A stretch of 64,000 bases of DNA from Haladaptatus litoreus (GCF_900156425.1 NZ_FTNO01000006.1:1-64000); one strand, 5' to 3'. Numbered from the stretch's first letter, positions 17,475 to 27,049 are shown. Notes: generated by a model not told the origin, from the sequence alone. Numbers and translations are program-made.

Positions 17475-19106
17475 CTACAATGAACGCACCACGTGATCGG
17501 CCGCTTTTAAGGCCAGTGCAGCGATTGTGAGCGTCGGGTTCATTGCGCCACTCGTTACGAAGACGCTGCTCGATGCGATCCAGAGATTGTCGAGGTCATG
17601 TGTCTGCATCTTCGCGTTGACGACGCTTTCGGTTGGATTTTCCCCCATCCGCGTTGTCCCCATGTGGTGAAAGGCAGGGCCTGTGTTCTCGGGCCCGACT
17701 GTCCACGTCACGTCGACGCCGAGTTCCTCAAGAATCGCGCGTTGTATCTCGTTCGCCCGTCGAATCGTTCGCTTTGACCGCTGATCCACCTGCCATTCGA
17801 TCTGTGGAACCGGGTTTCCGTGATCATCAGTCGTTGAACGGTCGAGGCTGACACGGTTTTCTGCCCGTGGAAGTTGGCCAACTAATCCACCCATTGCGAT
17901 GTGGTTGCCATATTGGTCACGAAGGGTCTGTAATAATTCGTCCCCCCACGTGTCACCGTTTAAGGCGATCTCGACAGGTGACGGACCTGCGTAGTTGAGA
18001 AATTCAAGTTTTATCGGACCGTGGTCGGTATCACTTTCTGGAATCCCGTTCTCGGTTCCTCGCGTCTTTTGTCCCGGATTGTCGTAGAATTGATGGCACT
18101 CGCTAGTAATAAACCCGATGTGATTTTGGCGAGTTTTCTCACGAAGGGTTCCACCCATCCCGACGAATAGATGATCCATGAAGTATCGACCGACGAGACC
18201 ACTTGAGTTAGCGAGTCCCTGAGGGTAGTGCGACGATTCCGAGAGCAGTAACAGTCGAGGAGTCTCGACGCCACCACATGCCACTACGAACGCTCTTGCT
18301 TCTTGTCGGTGAGTGCTCCCGTCGGGAGTCGCGTAGACGGCTGCTTCAACTTGCTTGCCGTCGGAATCGTGCTCTAAACGCTGAACAGGCGCTCGATCAA
18401 CGATTCGAGCACCCGCCTCTGCTGCCTTTTGGGCATGAATGTCGGCGCCGTATTTCGCCCCGGATGGACAGACTGGGTTACAAGTACCGTATCCAACGCA
18501 TGCGCTCCGGTCGTCGTAATTCGTCGAATTACGAGCGTTCGGGACGGAATGCATCGTAACGCCGAGCCGTTCACACGCTGCTGCGAACAGCGAATCGCTA
18601 TAGGATGGCGGAAATGCCGGTTGTGGGAACGGTTCGTCCCGCAAGGGTGCAAACGGGTTGTCGAGTGCTCCTGCAACACCGAGTTCGCGTTCTGCTCGAG
18701 TATAGTACGGTGCTAAGTCAGCGTATTCGAGAGGCCAATCGGCGGCAACACCGTCGTGCGTTGATCGGTTGAAATCCTGTTCGTGCAGGCGCATTACCAT
18801 GCCTTGCCAGTGAAGCGTTGAGCCACCAACTCCCTTTACACGAGCGCGGTTCAGCGGATAAAACTGCTCTCCCGTCGAGGTGTACGCGTCGCGGGGGCCA
18901 CCCATGTTCCACACGGAGAGCGGATCGTGTGCCGATCGGATATCCCGTTCCATTCGTTCGAGTCGATCGTCGGAATCGAACCGTTCACCTGCCTCCAAAA
19001 CAACGACCTCTAACCCCTGATCCGTAAGCTCGGCGGCGATTAACGATCCAGCCGGTCCCGAGCCAATGACGCACACATCGACACGCCGATGAGGAGTGCG
19101 ATCCAT
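17475..19106 (-). CDS. GMC-family FAD oxidoreductase (sugar/sugar-acid dehydrogenase large subunit)
   Basis: 543 residues. The Rossmann motif GSGPAG is at residues 15-20, followed by VVVLEAGERF. The C-terminal GMC signature is HHMGTTRMGE, then SSVFVTSGAMNPTLTIAAL. Three cysteines at about 203, 209 and 213 lie in the place where FAD-dependent glucose and gluconate dehydrogenases carry a 3Fe-4S cluster. There is no signal peptide; in this family the small subunit's Tat signal carries the folded complex across the membrane. That subunit is encoded immediately upstream with overlapping codons. The usual cytochrome c subunit is absent here. The substrate is unknown. Confidence 0.87.
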   Translation of the reverse strand: MDRTPHRRVDVCVIGSGPAGSLIAAELTDQGLEVVVLEAGERFDSDDRLERMERDIRSAHDPLSVWNMGGPRDAYTSTGEQFYPLNRARVKGVGGSTLHWQGMVMRLHEQDFNRSTHDGVAADWPLEYADLAPYYTRAERELGVAGALDNPFAPLRDEPFPQPAFPPSYSDSLFAAACERLGVTMHSVPNARNSTNYDDRSACVGYGTCNPVCPSGAKYGADIHAQKAAEAGARIVDRAPVQRLEHDSDGKQVEAAVYATPDGSTHRQEARAFVVACGGVETPRLLLLSESSHYPQGLANSSGLVGRYFMDHLFVGMGGTLREKTRQNHIGFITSECHQFYDNPGQKTRGTENGIPESDTDHGPIKLEFLNYAGPSPVEIALNGDTWGDELLQTLRDQYGNHIAMGGLVGQLPRAENRVSLDRSTTDDHGNPVPQIEWQVDQRSKRTIRRANEIQRAILEELGVDVTWTVGPENTGPAFHHMGTTRMGENPTESVVNAKMQTHDLDNLWIASSSVFVTSGAMNPTLTIAALALKAADHVVRSL

Positions 19107-19627
19107 TACCGAGATCTCCGTTGGTAGCTTGCAGTACCGCCTGGATACCCCTGCGGATTTTCGATGCCGACGAGTGTGCCGCCAGTCGGGGAGGTGTAAA
19201 GCGCATACAATAGTTCGTTGATCAAATAGTATCGAACTCGCTCGACGTCAGTACCGTCCGGAACGGGATCCACGACATTGAGTCCCATCTCCGAGAGCAG
19301 ACGCGCTTGTGTTTGCCTCTCGAGCTTGCGGTACGCGTCATCGTACCACGTCTGGGCATATTCGTCCAGTGTCGCAATCGCTTCGAGTATTCCTCGCCTA
19401 TCGGTCGACCGATCCTGAAACCGACCGACGACGTACGTCTCCACGAACCGTGGAATTTCAGAAACGGTCGAGGGATAAATAACGCGTGCGACCGCTTCGA
19501 GCGTTCTGGATTCGTGCTCACCCACGCCATCATCATCGATATTAGCCCATCGAAGTGCCGCGGTACCACCGATAACCGTGCCGCCGGCCGCAAGCGCCGC
19601 GAGCGCGTCGCGTCGCGTGAGCTTCAT
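19106..19627 (-). CDS. Gluconate 2-dehydrogenase subunit 3-like protein (Tat signal)
   Basis: 173 residues with a Tat signal at the N-terminus (LTRRDALAALAAGG). The body matches the gluconate 2-dehydrogenase gamma-subunit family: LEAVARVIYPS, then FVETYVVGRF and LDEYAQTWYDDAYRK. This small subunit binds the GMC flavoprotein and provides the export signal. The start overlaps the GT-C gene stop by four bases and its stop touches the GMC start, so all three are translationally linked. Confidence 0.85.
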   Translation of the reverse strand: MKLTRRDALAALAAGGTVIGGTAALRWANIDDDGVGEHESRTLEAVARVIYPSTVSEIPRFVETYVVGRFQDRSTDRRGILEAIATLDEYAQTWYDDAYRKLERQTQARLLSEMGLNVVDPVPDGTDVERVRYYLINELLYALYTSPTGGTLVGIENPQGYPGGTASYQRRSR

Positions 19628-21711
19628 TGATGAACCACTAGGTCATCCTGACCTAATGGCTTTCTGTCTCCCCGCTGATTCGTCTCAGTTTGGTTTTTCA
19701 CCAGTCGTGTCTCGACCGACACGTCGGGGACTGTTTCGCCAGGAATATACATCGCTTCTCCGCCACAGCGCCGTGGATCTTGGCAAACCTCGACGTACGG
19801 CGTGAGTACACCTACCGTCCCATTGGAGCGTTCGACCGGCATCCGTACCCGATAGTTGAACCCGGAGCCAGTTCCTTGATCGACGAACGCCGTTATCTGG
19901 ACGCTATCTTGGGGGCCAATCGGTACCGAACGGTTTCCAAGCGACTCGACTTCTCCTACTAGATGGACGTTCCGCTCGGTTGTGACGAGTCGGAAATCGA
20001 GTGACTTTCCGGGATCATCCGCCGCATAATACGCATAGCCCTGGTTAGTGGCGAGGCGAATTGAGATACTGCTGGCAGTGGCCGGAACCGTAAGGTGGTT
20101 CTCGAGGACGATCCGCTCGCCGCGGACGACCTGAACTCGTTGGAGATTTGCGTCGACCGGCGAACCAAAAAATGGACCCCATTGTCCGCGATAGCCGTAG
20201 CGATAGAAGGTGCGGTTAGGGTATGCGTCGACGACTGCGAACTGATTTTCTTGAATGGCGTAGAGTACATTCCCGTCAAATTCGGGATCGTTTCGAAGTG
20301 CTTGAAACGGGTGATTGAGCCAATCACCGTACGGTGTCGGGAGAAATACGAGTGCGTTGTCGAACGAGCGGTTCTCGAACGGCTCGTAGCCATCTTCGAG
20401 CTGTGTCGAGACCGCAGCATTCTCCCGAAGCGGCTCTGCTACAGTAACTGCCGCTACCCCACCGAACGTTACTGTGGAGGCGAGCAGCACAACTGCAAGG
20501 ATTGAACCGGTGCGACCGGTGTCGAATCGCCCGGAAATACGGTGTCTCAGCCGTTCCGTTCCGACTACCGCCCCATGAGCGGCAAATGCTGCCGTCGGGA
20601 CGAGAAGATCGAAGTGGTACTGTGGCCCGTAATAATTGATTAGTCCATCATCAGAGCTCTCGAGCACTCCGAGAATATTGAGATTCCCCCAGAAGCATAT
20701 GTTCCCTACGATTATCGAACAAAACAGTGCTGCGAGTACCGCCTTTTTACCGTCCCATTGGCGGCGAATCGTGATCGCAAACAGTCCGCCTGTGGCAAGT
20801 GCGGTTCCGAGCGGCCCAGCAACGACCCAGTCGCTAAATAGCGCACTGACAACTCGGGCGTTCGCTTCGAGCGCGAGAGCCGGTGTGTATATCCGTTCGT
20901 AACCGAGAATCGCTCGATGACCGAACCCGAGGCCGTCATGCGGTGCGAACGCCTGGTACGGAAACAATAACGGTGATCCAGTCATCAGCGCGTTATAGCC
21001 CATGGCAATCATGACACCACAAAGACCGACTACGGCGGTCGTGGCTTGCCGCATTCTGGCAGACCGATTATCGCCATACAGCGTCCAGATCGCATGAACG
21101 ATGAACGGGATAGCGAAGAGAACCGCCGTGTAGGGCCGCGAGAAGAATGCAACGCCGATGAATAGTCCAGCGAGCGCGGCGGTGTGAAGGTCACCGGTAC
21201 GGTTGGCGCGAAAGTACGCGAACGCAAATGCGAGGTTCAAAGCGGTTGTTGGTGCGTAGGAAAGAAACAGCGCAGACTGTATCAAAAACAGCGGCGACAA
21301 GACCAAGAGGAGAGCGGCGATGATACCCGTTCGACGATCGAACACCTCGGTGACGAGGCTGTACGTCAGCCAAACGTTACTACCGGCGATGAGCGATAGG
21401 GCAAAGCGATAGGAGCCAAGGAGCTTTCCGAAAGCGAACATCGCGGCTGCGACGGGTGGATATTTCGGGTAAAGTACCGATTTGCTGGACGACACAGCGT
21501 TCGACTGAACGAAAAACCATGGGCGAAATGACGCTTCGATCGGTGGTCGTAGCACAAGGGTTCTGTCGAGTATCATCCCTGCTTGCTGGAGATAAACGGC
21601 TTCATCGTGATTGGTCGAGTGATACGGAAAAATGTCGACAGATATGTAAAAAATACACCCGGCTGTAACCACTGCAAGTACACCAGCCAGAAGTGTACGA
21701 CGATCAGCCAT
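19624..21711 (-). CDS. GT-C fold membrane glycosyltransferase (family 39-like)
   Basis: About 695 residues from ATG 21711 (MADRRTLL), which also gives a normal first membrane helix; an upstream start at 21735 is possible. A GT-C acidic motif NHDEAVYLQ lies in the first outer loop near residue 34. About ten hydrophobic helices follow over residues about 80-400, then a C-terminal soluble domain of about 270 residues. Proteins of this type transfer sugars from dolichyl phosphate to lipids or proteins on the outer face. Its placement between an ABC ATPase and a dehydrogenase subunit is unusual. Acceptor unknown. Confidence 0.8.
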   Translation of the reverse strand: MADRRTLLAGVLAVVTAGCIFYISVDIFPYHSTNHDEAVYLQQAGMILDRTLVLRPPIEASFRPWFFVQSNAVSSSKSVLYPKYPPVAAAMFAFGKLLGSYRFALSLIAGSNVWLTYSLVTEVFDRRTGIIAALLLVLSPLFLIQSALFLSYAPTTALNLAFAFAYFRANRTGDLHTAALAGLFIGVAFFSRPYTAVLFAIPFIVHAIWTLYGDNRSARMRQATTAVVGLCGVMIAMGYNALMTGSPLLFPYQAFAPHDGLGFGHRAILGYERIYTPALALEANARVVSALFSDWVVAGPLGTALATGGLFAITIRRQWDGKKAVLAALFCSIIVGNICFWGNLNILGVLESSDDGLINYYGPQYHFDLLVPTAAFAAHGAVVGTERLRHRISGRFDTGRTGSILAVVLLASTVTFGGVAAVTVAEPLRENAAVSTQLEDGYEPFENRSFDNALVFLPTPYGDWLNHPFQALRNDPEFDGNVLYAIQENQFAVVDAYPNRTFYRYGYRGQWGPFFGSPVDANLQRVQVVRGERIVLENHLTVPATASSISIRLATNQGYAYYAADDPGKSLDFRLVTTERNVHLVGEVESLGNRSVPIGPQDSVQITAFVDQGTGSGFNYRVRMPVERSNGTVGVLTPYVEVCQDPRRCGGEAMYIPGETVPDVSVETRLVKNQTETNQRGDRKPLGQDDLVVHQ

Positions 21712-21716
21712 GTAAC

Positions 21717-22847
21717 TTACTCGCCCGGATACCAAGCGAGTGTATGGTCGGCAACGAGGTCAACATTCACTCGCTGGTCTAGACTAAACTCTGTTGCATG
21801 GTTGTGTTGGCAGTGGACGAGATCGCCTGTGTCCAATTCGACTTCATAGACGAACGACGGTCCTGTGTACTGACGATTGATAATCGTACCGTCACCCATC
21901 CCCTCCGTCGGTATCGCTCGAAGATCATCCGGTCGTACGAGAACATCGATATGAGCACTATCGTACTCGTCGGAGATTCCTTTGAGCATCGATCCCCTGA
22001 GTCGGCCGATTCCGGTTTCGATGACCCCGTCTTCGAAGCGGCCGGAGATGAACCCAGCCTGCCCGAGGAACTCCGCGACGAACCGTGACGTGGGGTGTTC
22101 AAACACCACTTCAGGACGGTCGACTTGTTCGATGTGACCGTCGTGCATAACAGCAACACGGTCACTGATCGACAACGCTTCCTCCTGATCGTGTGTAACC
22201 GAGATGGCCGTCACGCCAGCTTTCTTCAGTATACGGCGTACTTCCTCGCGCATCTCGGTTCGGAGGCGTACGTCGAGATTCGAAAACGGTTCGTCGAGCA
22301 ATAGCACTGCTGGCTCTGGCGCGAGTGAGCGAGCGAGTGCGACACGTTGTTTTTGTCCGCCGGAAAGTTGGTCAGGAGTACGGTCGGCATAGCCAGCAAG
22401 ACTCACTAACTCGAGCAACTCCGCGACTCGTTCGTGACGCTCGTCTTCGCTGGCGTCGGATAAGCCGAACGCGATATTCTCCTCGACTGTCAGGTGGGGG
22501 AACAAAGCGAAATTTTGGAAGACTAGACCGATATCGCGGTTCTCGGGTTCGAGAGTCGTACCGCTGTCTGCAACGACCGTGCCATCGACGTGGACTGCTC
22601 CGTCGGTTGGACGTTCGAGCCCGGCGATGAGCCGAAGCGTCGTCGTCTTTCCGCATCCGGATGGCCCAAGCAGGGTCAGTAGCTCTCCTTCACGAACGGA
22701 GAGTGAGATCTCATCGACCGCGGTCTCCGAACTGTACGACTTAGTGACGGCGTCGAGTTCCAGCACCGATTCTGAGGGCGACCCGTCCGGGTTGCTGTGC
22801 TCGACCGTCGAAGTGTTTGCTTCTGTGTAGCGTTGTTCATTCGACAT
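21717..22847 (-). CDS. ABC transporter ATP-binding protein, iron(III)/FbpC type
   Basis: About 376 residues. Walker A is GPSGCGKTT (near residue 60), the signature is LSGGQKQRVALARSL, and Walker B is VLLLDEPFSNLD. A C-terminal TOBE region (about 240-370, with DVLVRPDDLRA) is typical of the FbpC/PotA/CysA group. It overlaps the permease gene upstream and is six bases from the next gene. It powers the importer encoded with 22837 and 24444. The start at 22847 is chosen over 22865 because less overlap results. Confidence 0.88.
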   Translation of the reverse strand: MSNEQRYTEANTSTVEHSNPDGSPSESVLELDAVTKSYSSETAVDEISLSVREGELLTLLGPSGCGKTTTLRLIAGLERPTDGAVHVDGTVVADSGTTLEPENRDIGLVFQNFALFPHLTVEENIAFGLSDASEDERHERVAELLELVSLAGYADRTPDQLSGGQKQRVALARSLAPEPAVLLLDEPFSNLDVRLRTEMREEVRRILKKAGVTAISVTHDQEEALSISDRVAVMHDGHIEQVDRPEVVFEHPTSRFVAEFLGQAGFISGRFEDGVIETGIGRLRGSMLKGISDEYDSAHIDVLVRPDDLRAIPTEGMGDGTIINRQYTGPSFVYEVELDTGDLVHCQHNHATEFSLDQRVNVDLVADHTLAWYPGE

Positions 22848-24444
22848 TGTATCGCTCCTTTGCAATGATGATCATCATGGAGAGACTGGAGACTCCGACG
22901 AGGACGAGTGCAGGCACCGCAGCTTGCCCATAGTACCCCGCGCCCGTGACGAGCCAAATATGGGTGACGATCGTCTCGAAACCGGTCGGGTGCAGCATCA
23001 ACGTGGCAGGAAGTTCACGCATCGTCGTGAGGAAGACAAGCGCGGCTCCGGCGGCAATGCCGGGCGCTATCAGCGGTAGCGTCACGCGACGGAACGCGGA
23101 CGATGGTGAGTGATCGAGTGTCCGCGCTGCCTCCATCAGTCCCGAATCGACCTGCAGTATCGACGACCGAACGGTACCAACCGCTTGAGGCAGAAAGCGA
23201 ACCACGTACGCGAACAGCAGCACTGGAATTGACTGATACAGCACCGGAATTTCTTGAGAGGCGGAGACGAGCGCAAATCCGAGAACGATTCCAGGCACGG
23301 CATACCCGACGTAAGTGGCGCGATTCGCGAGTCGAGGGAATCGCGTATCGCGACGTGCAGAGAGATATCCGACGGGAAGTGCCGCAAGCACGCAGGCAAC
23401 CGCCGCTACACCCGCCACAGCGATTGTATTAAAGACGACCGTCCACTCGAATGTGAATCCGCCGCCATAACTCGCTTCGGGACGTACTAACCACATCAGA
23501 AGAATTCCTAGCGGAACAATCAGCGTCATGAAGGCAACCAGCGCGCAGAAGGCGACCGCGGGCAGCTTCCACGCACCCAATTCGAAGGTACCCGCTTGGC
23601 CACTGGCACCGATGCGCGTCTCACTGGCGTCACCAAGTTGTGATTCGAGCGAGAGTATGGCGACGGTGACGACAACCAGCTGGAGCGACAGCAGCGCGGC
23701 CATCTCCGGGTTAAACGCGTTCGACTCGACGTAGATCGCTTGTGTGAACACCTCGTATCGCATAATGGCAGGTGTTCCGAAGTCTGAGAGCGTGTACAAC
23801 GCCACCAATAGCGCGCCCGCACTGATGCCCGGCATCAGTTGTGGAAGCACGACCCGCCGGAACGCCGAGAGTCGCCCGTGGTTGAGAGTACGCGCCGCCT
23901 CGATGAGTTGTCCGTCGAGAGAGAGTAGTGCGGCTCGCGTTGCTAAAAATACGTACGGATAAACGAACAGCGCAAGCACGAGTGTCGCTCCCGGAAATCC
24001 GTATATCTCCGGAATGCGCTCGATGCCGACGGGTGCGAGTACGGTCGTGAGGACGCCGTGTGGACCGAACGCAGAGACGAACGCGAATGCACCGATATAG
24101 CTCGGAATTACAAGGGGGAGCGCTGCGGTGACGGTCCAAAATCGACGGAACGGAAGGTCACTCCCGGTCGTCAGGATCGCGAGCGGAACCCCGAGGAGGA
24201 GTGACCCAGCAGTGACGCCCACCACGAGCGTAACGCTATTGAACAAGATATCCACATTCTGCCCACTTGTGATCGTCACGAGTGCTTCTTCGAAGCCGAC
24301 GCGGCCTGCGCGAATGAATATCCAGAGCAGCGGCGACAGGACGGTCGCGGCGATAGCGCCACTAAGAAGAACGAGTGCGGTCGCTGGGCCATCTTCATCG
24401 GCTTCGAACCCATCGTACTGCGTGATGCGCTCTTGGAGCGACAT
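22837..24444 (-). CDS. ABC transporter permease, iron(III)/FbpB type (fused two-domain)
   Basis: 535 residues with about twelve membrane helices in two homologous halves. Each half has its EAA loop: EAARTLNHGRLSAFRRVVLP and EAARTLDHSPSSAFRRVTLP. The duplicated permease architecture is typical of the Fe3+ importer FbpB and of thiamine and related importers. It sits between the binding-protein and ATPase genes with overlaps on both sides. Substrate assignment rests on the family and the operator upstream. Confidence 0.87.
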   Translation of the reverse strand: MSLQERITQYDGFEADEDGPATALVLLSGAIAATVLSPLLWIFIRAGRVGFEEALVTITSGQNVDILFNSVTLVVGVTAGSLLLGVPLAILTTGSDLPFRRFWTVTAALPLVIPSYIGAFAFVSAFGPHGVLTTVLAPVGIERIPEIYGFPGATLVLALFVYPYVFLATRAALLSLDGQLIEAARTLNHGRLSAFRRVVLPQLMPGISAGALLVALYTLSDFGTPAIMRYEVFTQAIYVESNAFNPEMAALLSLQLVVVTVAILSLESQLGDASETRIGASGQAGTFELGAWKLPAVAFCALVAFMTLIVPLGILLMWLVRPEASYGGGFTFEWTVVFNTIAVAGVAAVACVLAALPVGYLSARRDTRFPRLANRATYVGYAVPGIVLGFALVSASQEIPVLYQSIPVLLFAYVVRFLPQAVGTVRSSILQVDSGLMEAARTLDHSPSSAFRRVTLPLIAPGIAAGAALVFLTTMRELPATLMLHPTGFETIVTHIWLVTGAGYYGQAAVPALVLVGVSSLSMMIIIAKERYNVE

Positions 24445-25595
24445 CAGAGGACGCCCACCTCCCGCATGAGAGAGAGCGTCGGTTCGAGATTCGATAGTTT
24501 TTGGAGGTCAATGCTGGGCGGTGCAAGTTCGTCGACGCGTGGAAGTCCACCCACCGGCGGTACCCCTGAAATCATCGGGTACGCAAACGCCTTCGTCGCA
24601 AAGAATTCCTGTGCTTCAACCGTGAGGAGGTGGCGCACGAAGTTCGTTGCCAACTGTTCTTTCTCGGTTCCCTGTATGATTGCTGCCCCAGCAACGTTGA
24701 CGAGTGCCCCGGCGTCGTTTTTCGTGAACGCGATTTCGATGGGCGCTTTCGGTCGGGATGCCTGTACCCGAAGCGCATAGTAGTGATTCGCAAACCCAAC
24801 ATCGACCTCTCCATCTGCGACTGCGTTAGAGATGAACCACTCGTCGCGGAATCTACTCACACTTTGGTTCTGTACTCCAGTAAGCCACTGCCTCGTCTTT
24901 TCGCGTCCGTCAATTATGCGCATGGCGGTGACGAACGCTTGGAAGGCTTCGTAGGTCGGTGCCCAGCCAATCGCGTTTTTGAACTGATTCTCGCGGGCAA
25001 ACGCAAAAATATCGCTAGGTACCTCCGACGCCGAGAATTTCTTCGTATTGTATGGAATGCTTCGAGCTCGACCAGCGATCCCGACCCATCGGTTGCGCTT
25101 TCCGCGGAATGGCTTTGGTACTGGTTCAAGGGCATTCTTCGAAAGTTTCGTCGCAGCACCGTTCTCAGCAACAAATCCGAGTGAACCAGCGTCGACAGAG
25201 AGAAAGAGGTCTGTGGAACTGTCACCCCCTTCGACTTCCTGTGTAATCCGCTGAGCGAGGTCGCTCGATGGCTCGATTCGGTGGTTCACTTTGAAATCCG
25301 GGTAGTGAGATTCTAATAATTCGATAAGTTCGAGATACAGGCCGCCTTCCCCCCCACCGAGATACAACGTGAGTGTTCCCGAAAGGTCGGGGATCTCATC
25401 TATGTGTGTTCCTGATAACTCGGGTCGGCTCTCTACGAGTGGCCCTGACCCACGAAAATCGGATAGGGTTACTTTCTTCGGCTCCTTAGAGTTATTCCCA
25501 GAGAGAATACCGGTACAGCCAGCGAGAGACCCGAGTGTCGCTGCTCCGCCAGCATGGAGGAACCGTCGACGCCCGAAAGCAGTTCGTTTCATCAT
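24444..25595 (-). CDS. Extracellular solute-binding lipoprotein, iron type
   Basis: About 383 residues. A Tat-lipoprotein signal is present (GRRRFLHAGG, then a lipobox GSLAGC), so the protein should be anchored to the outer membrane face. The mature part has the periplasmic-binding fold of family 1/6: LSGTLTLYLGGGEGG, then IPYNTKKF and EIAFTKNDAGALVNVAGAAI. This arrangement is typical of FbpA-type Fe3+ or thiamine binding proteins. Start: ATG 25595 or 25592; ATG 25601 would overlap the operator. Its stop shares a base with the permease start. Confidence 0.87.
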   Translation of the reverse strand: MMKRTAFGRRRFLHAGGAATLGSLAGCTGILSGNNSKEPKKVTLSDFRGSGPLVESRPELSGTHIDEIPDLSGTLTLYLGGGEGGLYLELIELLESHYPDFKVNHRIEPSSDLAQRITQEVEGGDSSTDLFLSVDAGSLGFVAENGAATKLSKNALEPVPKPFRGKRNRWVGIAGRARSIPYNTKKFSASEVPSDIFAFARENQFKNAIGWAPTYEAFQAFVTAMRIIDGREKTRQWLTGVQNQSVSRFRDEWFISNAVADGEVDVGFANHYYALRVQASRPKAPIEIAFTKNDAGALVNVAGAAIIQGTEKEQLATNFVRHLLTVEAQEFFATKAFAYPMISGVPPVGGLPRVDELAPPSIDLQKLSNLEPTLSLMREVGVL

Positions 25596-25600
25596 AATCA

Positions 25601-25616
25601 TTTAGGCCCGCCTAAA
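25601..25616. promoter_or_regulatory. Operator palindrome before iron ABC operon
   Basis: TTTAGGC-CC-GCCTAAA, a perfect 7-base inverted repeat, begins within a few bases of the binding-protein start. The form matches the DtxR/SirR-type metal-repressor boxes of archaea and actinobacteria. At this position a bound repressor would cover the transcription start of a leaderless message. Confidence 0.75.
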
Positions 25617-25640
25617 TCGTTTATAGATATCGGTTTTCGG

Positions 25641-26795
25641 TTAGTCATCCGCGGGAAGGGGACGACGGATGCTATCGAGTTCGGCTAGGCAGTCGAGCCA
25701 ATCCCTCATATAGGCACCAACGTGATTCAGAAACGCGCCGTTGTTGTACATGCTCCAGTCGCCGTCAGCCAGCACGTCTGCCATGGCGGCAAACACCTCC
25801 GCGTAGCTATCACCGTCTGTGCCAACGTCATCGATGATTTGCCAAAGATACTCGTTGAGTTCGAGGCCTGGGGCTTCGTTCGCAAGGTCGTCGAACGTTG
25901 GACGCGGTGCTTTGTTGTGTTCACAAAGGGGGCCGCCAGTGAGTATCTGTTTGTCGAGGACGTCCGCGGCGCGTTTCAGGAACACACCGCTCCAGATGTC
26001 ATCGAAACGTCCGACGTCCCACTCGTTGTCGTCCATCGGGAGTTGATAGAACGCCGGAATAACCTCACGCTTGAAGGCGAGGTTCATCGAGCAGACCGTC
26101 AGGTACTGGTCTGGTGCCGTGGCAAACGTCCCCGTGAAATCGCTCGCCGTAGTGCGCGTCTGAGCCTGTCCTTGTAAGTCACCATCCATCAAGATACGAA
26201 CGGCGTCGAGGTCAGGTACGTTGGTCCAGAGACCCTGTGATGCGACGACATCGTCGACGTATCTCGTCTCTGCTGTGATTGATTCTCCCATCGCTGTGTA
26301 GGGGTACCCCCGTGGATAGAGGCCGTGGTCTTCGACATTCTGATAGAGTACGTTCACCCAATTCGAATTGGAGCTGACGCAGTCGATCTCGCCTTCATAA
26401 CCAAGATTGTTCAGGTGGGTGCCAAAGTAATCGAACTCTAGATGAGGGAGCGTGTCATCGTCGATGAATAGTCCATACGTGAAATCGTTCGCCCACATAT
26501 ATAGGAGCCCAAAGCTTGTTTGGGCGTGACTTGCCTCGGGGATGAGGTGAGTGTACTCCGCGATTTCGTGCTCTTCGAACCACTGGCGGCGGCGAGTGCC
26601 ATCAAATACTTCCCCATCAACGTCCGCATCGTCAAGGAGTGATTGCATTTCTGCAGTCGAGCAGAAATCTTCGGTGACGAGAACGATATGTAAGCGGTCG
26701 AGATCGAAGTCGTGTTCTCTCGCATTCTGGAAGTACGAACGAAGACATTCAAATTCCCGAATGGTTGGCATTATCACACAGATATCTGGGCGCAT
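25641..26795 (-). CDS. GT75-like protein (alpha-1,4-glucan-protein synthase / reversibly glycosylated polypeptide type)
   Basis: About 384 residues from ATG 26795 (MRPDICVIMPTI). Family signs are the opening ICVIMPTIREFE, a DDD metal-binding motif in YGLFIDDDTLPH (near residue 132), and GLYPRGYPYTAM. A region with WSGVFLKRAADVL follows. Plant members are UDP-arabinopyranose mutases or self-glycosylating proteins; archaeal functions are not established. The start at 26831 would place the operator inside the gene, so 26795 is preferred. It ends 40 bases before the next gene's operator and shares its transcription direction. Confidence 0.8.
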   Translation of the reverse strand: MRPDICVIMPTIREFECLRSYFQNAREHDFDLDRLHIVLVTEDFCSTAEMQSLLDDADVDGEVFDGTRRRQWFEEHEIAEYTHLIPEASHAQTSFGLLYMWANDFTYGLFIDDDTLPHLEFDYFGTHLNNLGYEGEIDCVSSNSNWVNVLYQNVEDHGLYPRGYPYTAMGESITAETRYVDDVVASQGLWTNVPDLDAVRILMDGDLQGQAQTRTTASDFTGTFATAPDQYLTVCSMNLAFKREVIPAFYQLPMDDNEWDVGRFDDIWSGVFLKRAADVLDKQILTGGPLCEHNKAPRPTFDDLANEAPGLELNEYLWQIIDDVGTDGDSYAEVFAAMADVLADGDWSMYNNGAFLNHVGAYMRDWLDCLAELDSIRRPLPADD

Positions 26796-26810
26796 CAGTT
26801 GCTCCGTATT

Positions 26811-26826
26811 TTTAGGCAGTCCTAAA
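26811..26826. promoter_or_regulatory. Operator palindrome before GT75-like gene
   Basis: TTTAGG-CAGT-CCTAAA lies 15 bases before the chosen start; with one more base on each side the inverted repeat reads TTTTAGG and CCTAAAA. The half-site TTTAGG is the same as that at 25601-25616, so the same repressor probably controls both. Confidence 0.72.
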
Positions 26827-26845
26827 ATCATTATCGCTTTCGACT

Positions 26846-27010
26846 CCGACCACAGACGCGGTGGCCGGTACTACCTCTCCCTCACCCGCTGGTTTGTAGC
26901 CGATAGATACCGATACAACCGCCGTACTTACGAGTAACCGTACGGCGTCAGTCCCGAACTGTGTCAATTCGGGGCGTCCACTTCCGCGTTTGTGTGGGGT
27001 TTCGTGTTAG
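26846..27010. repeat. Repeat family B, copy 1
   Basis: One of four copies of an approximately 165-base sequence (others at 39714, 46433 and 60438). It begins with CCGACCACAGACGCGGTGG and ends with CGTGTTAG. It holds several short inverted repeats, including a GTCCCGAA/TTCGGG(A/G)C pair about 9 bases apart. Here and at 60438 it lies just downstream of the coiled-coil gene; elsewhere it stands alone. Confidence 0.8.
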
Positions 27011-27049
27011 ATTTGTGTCCCTCTCGGGCGTGAGTTGGTTCCGACCACG

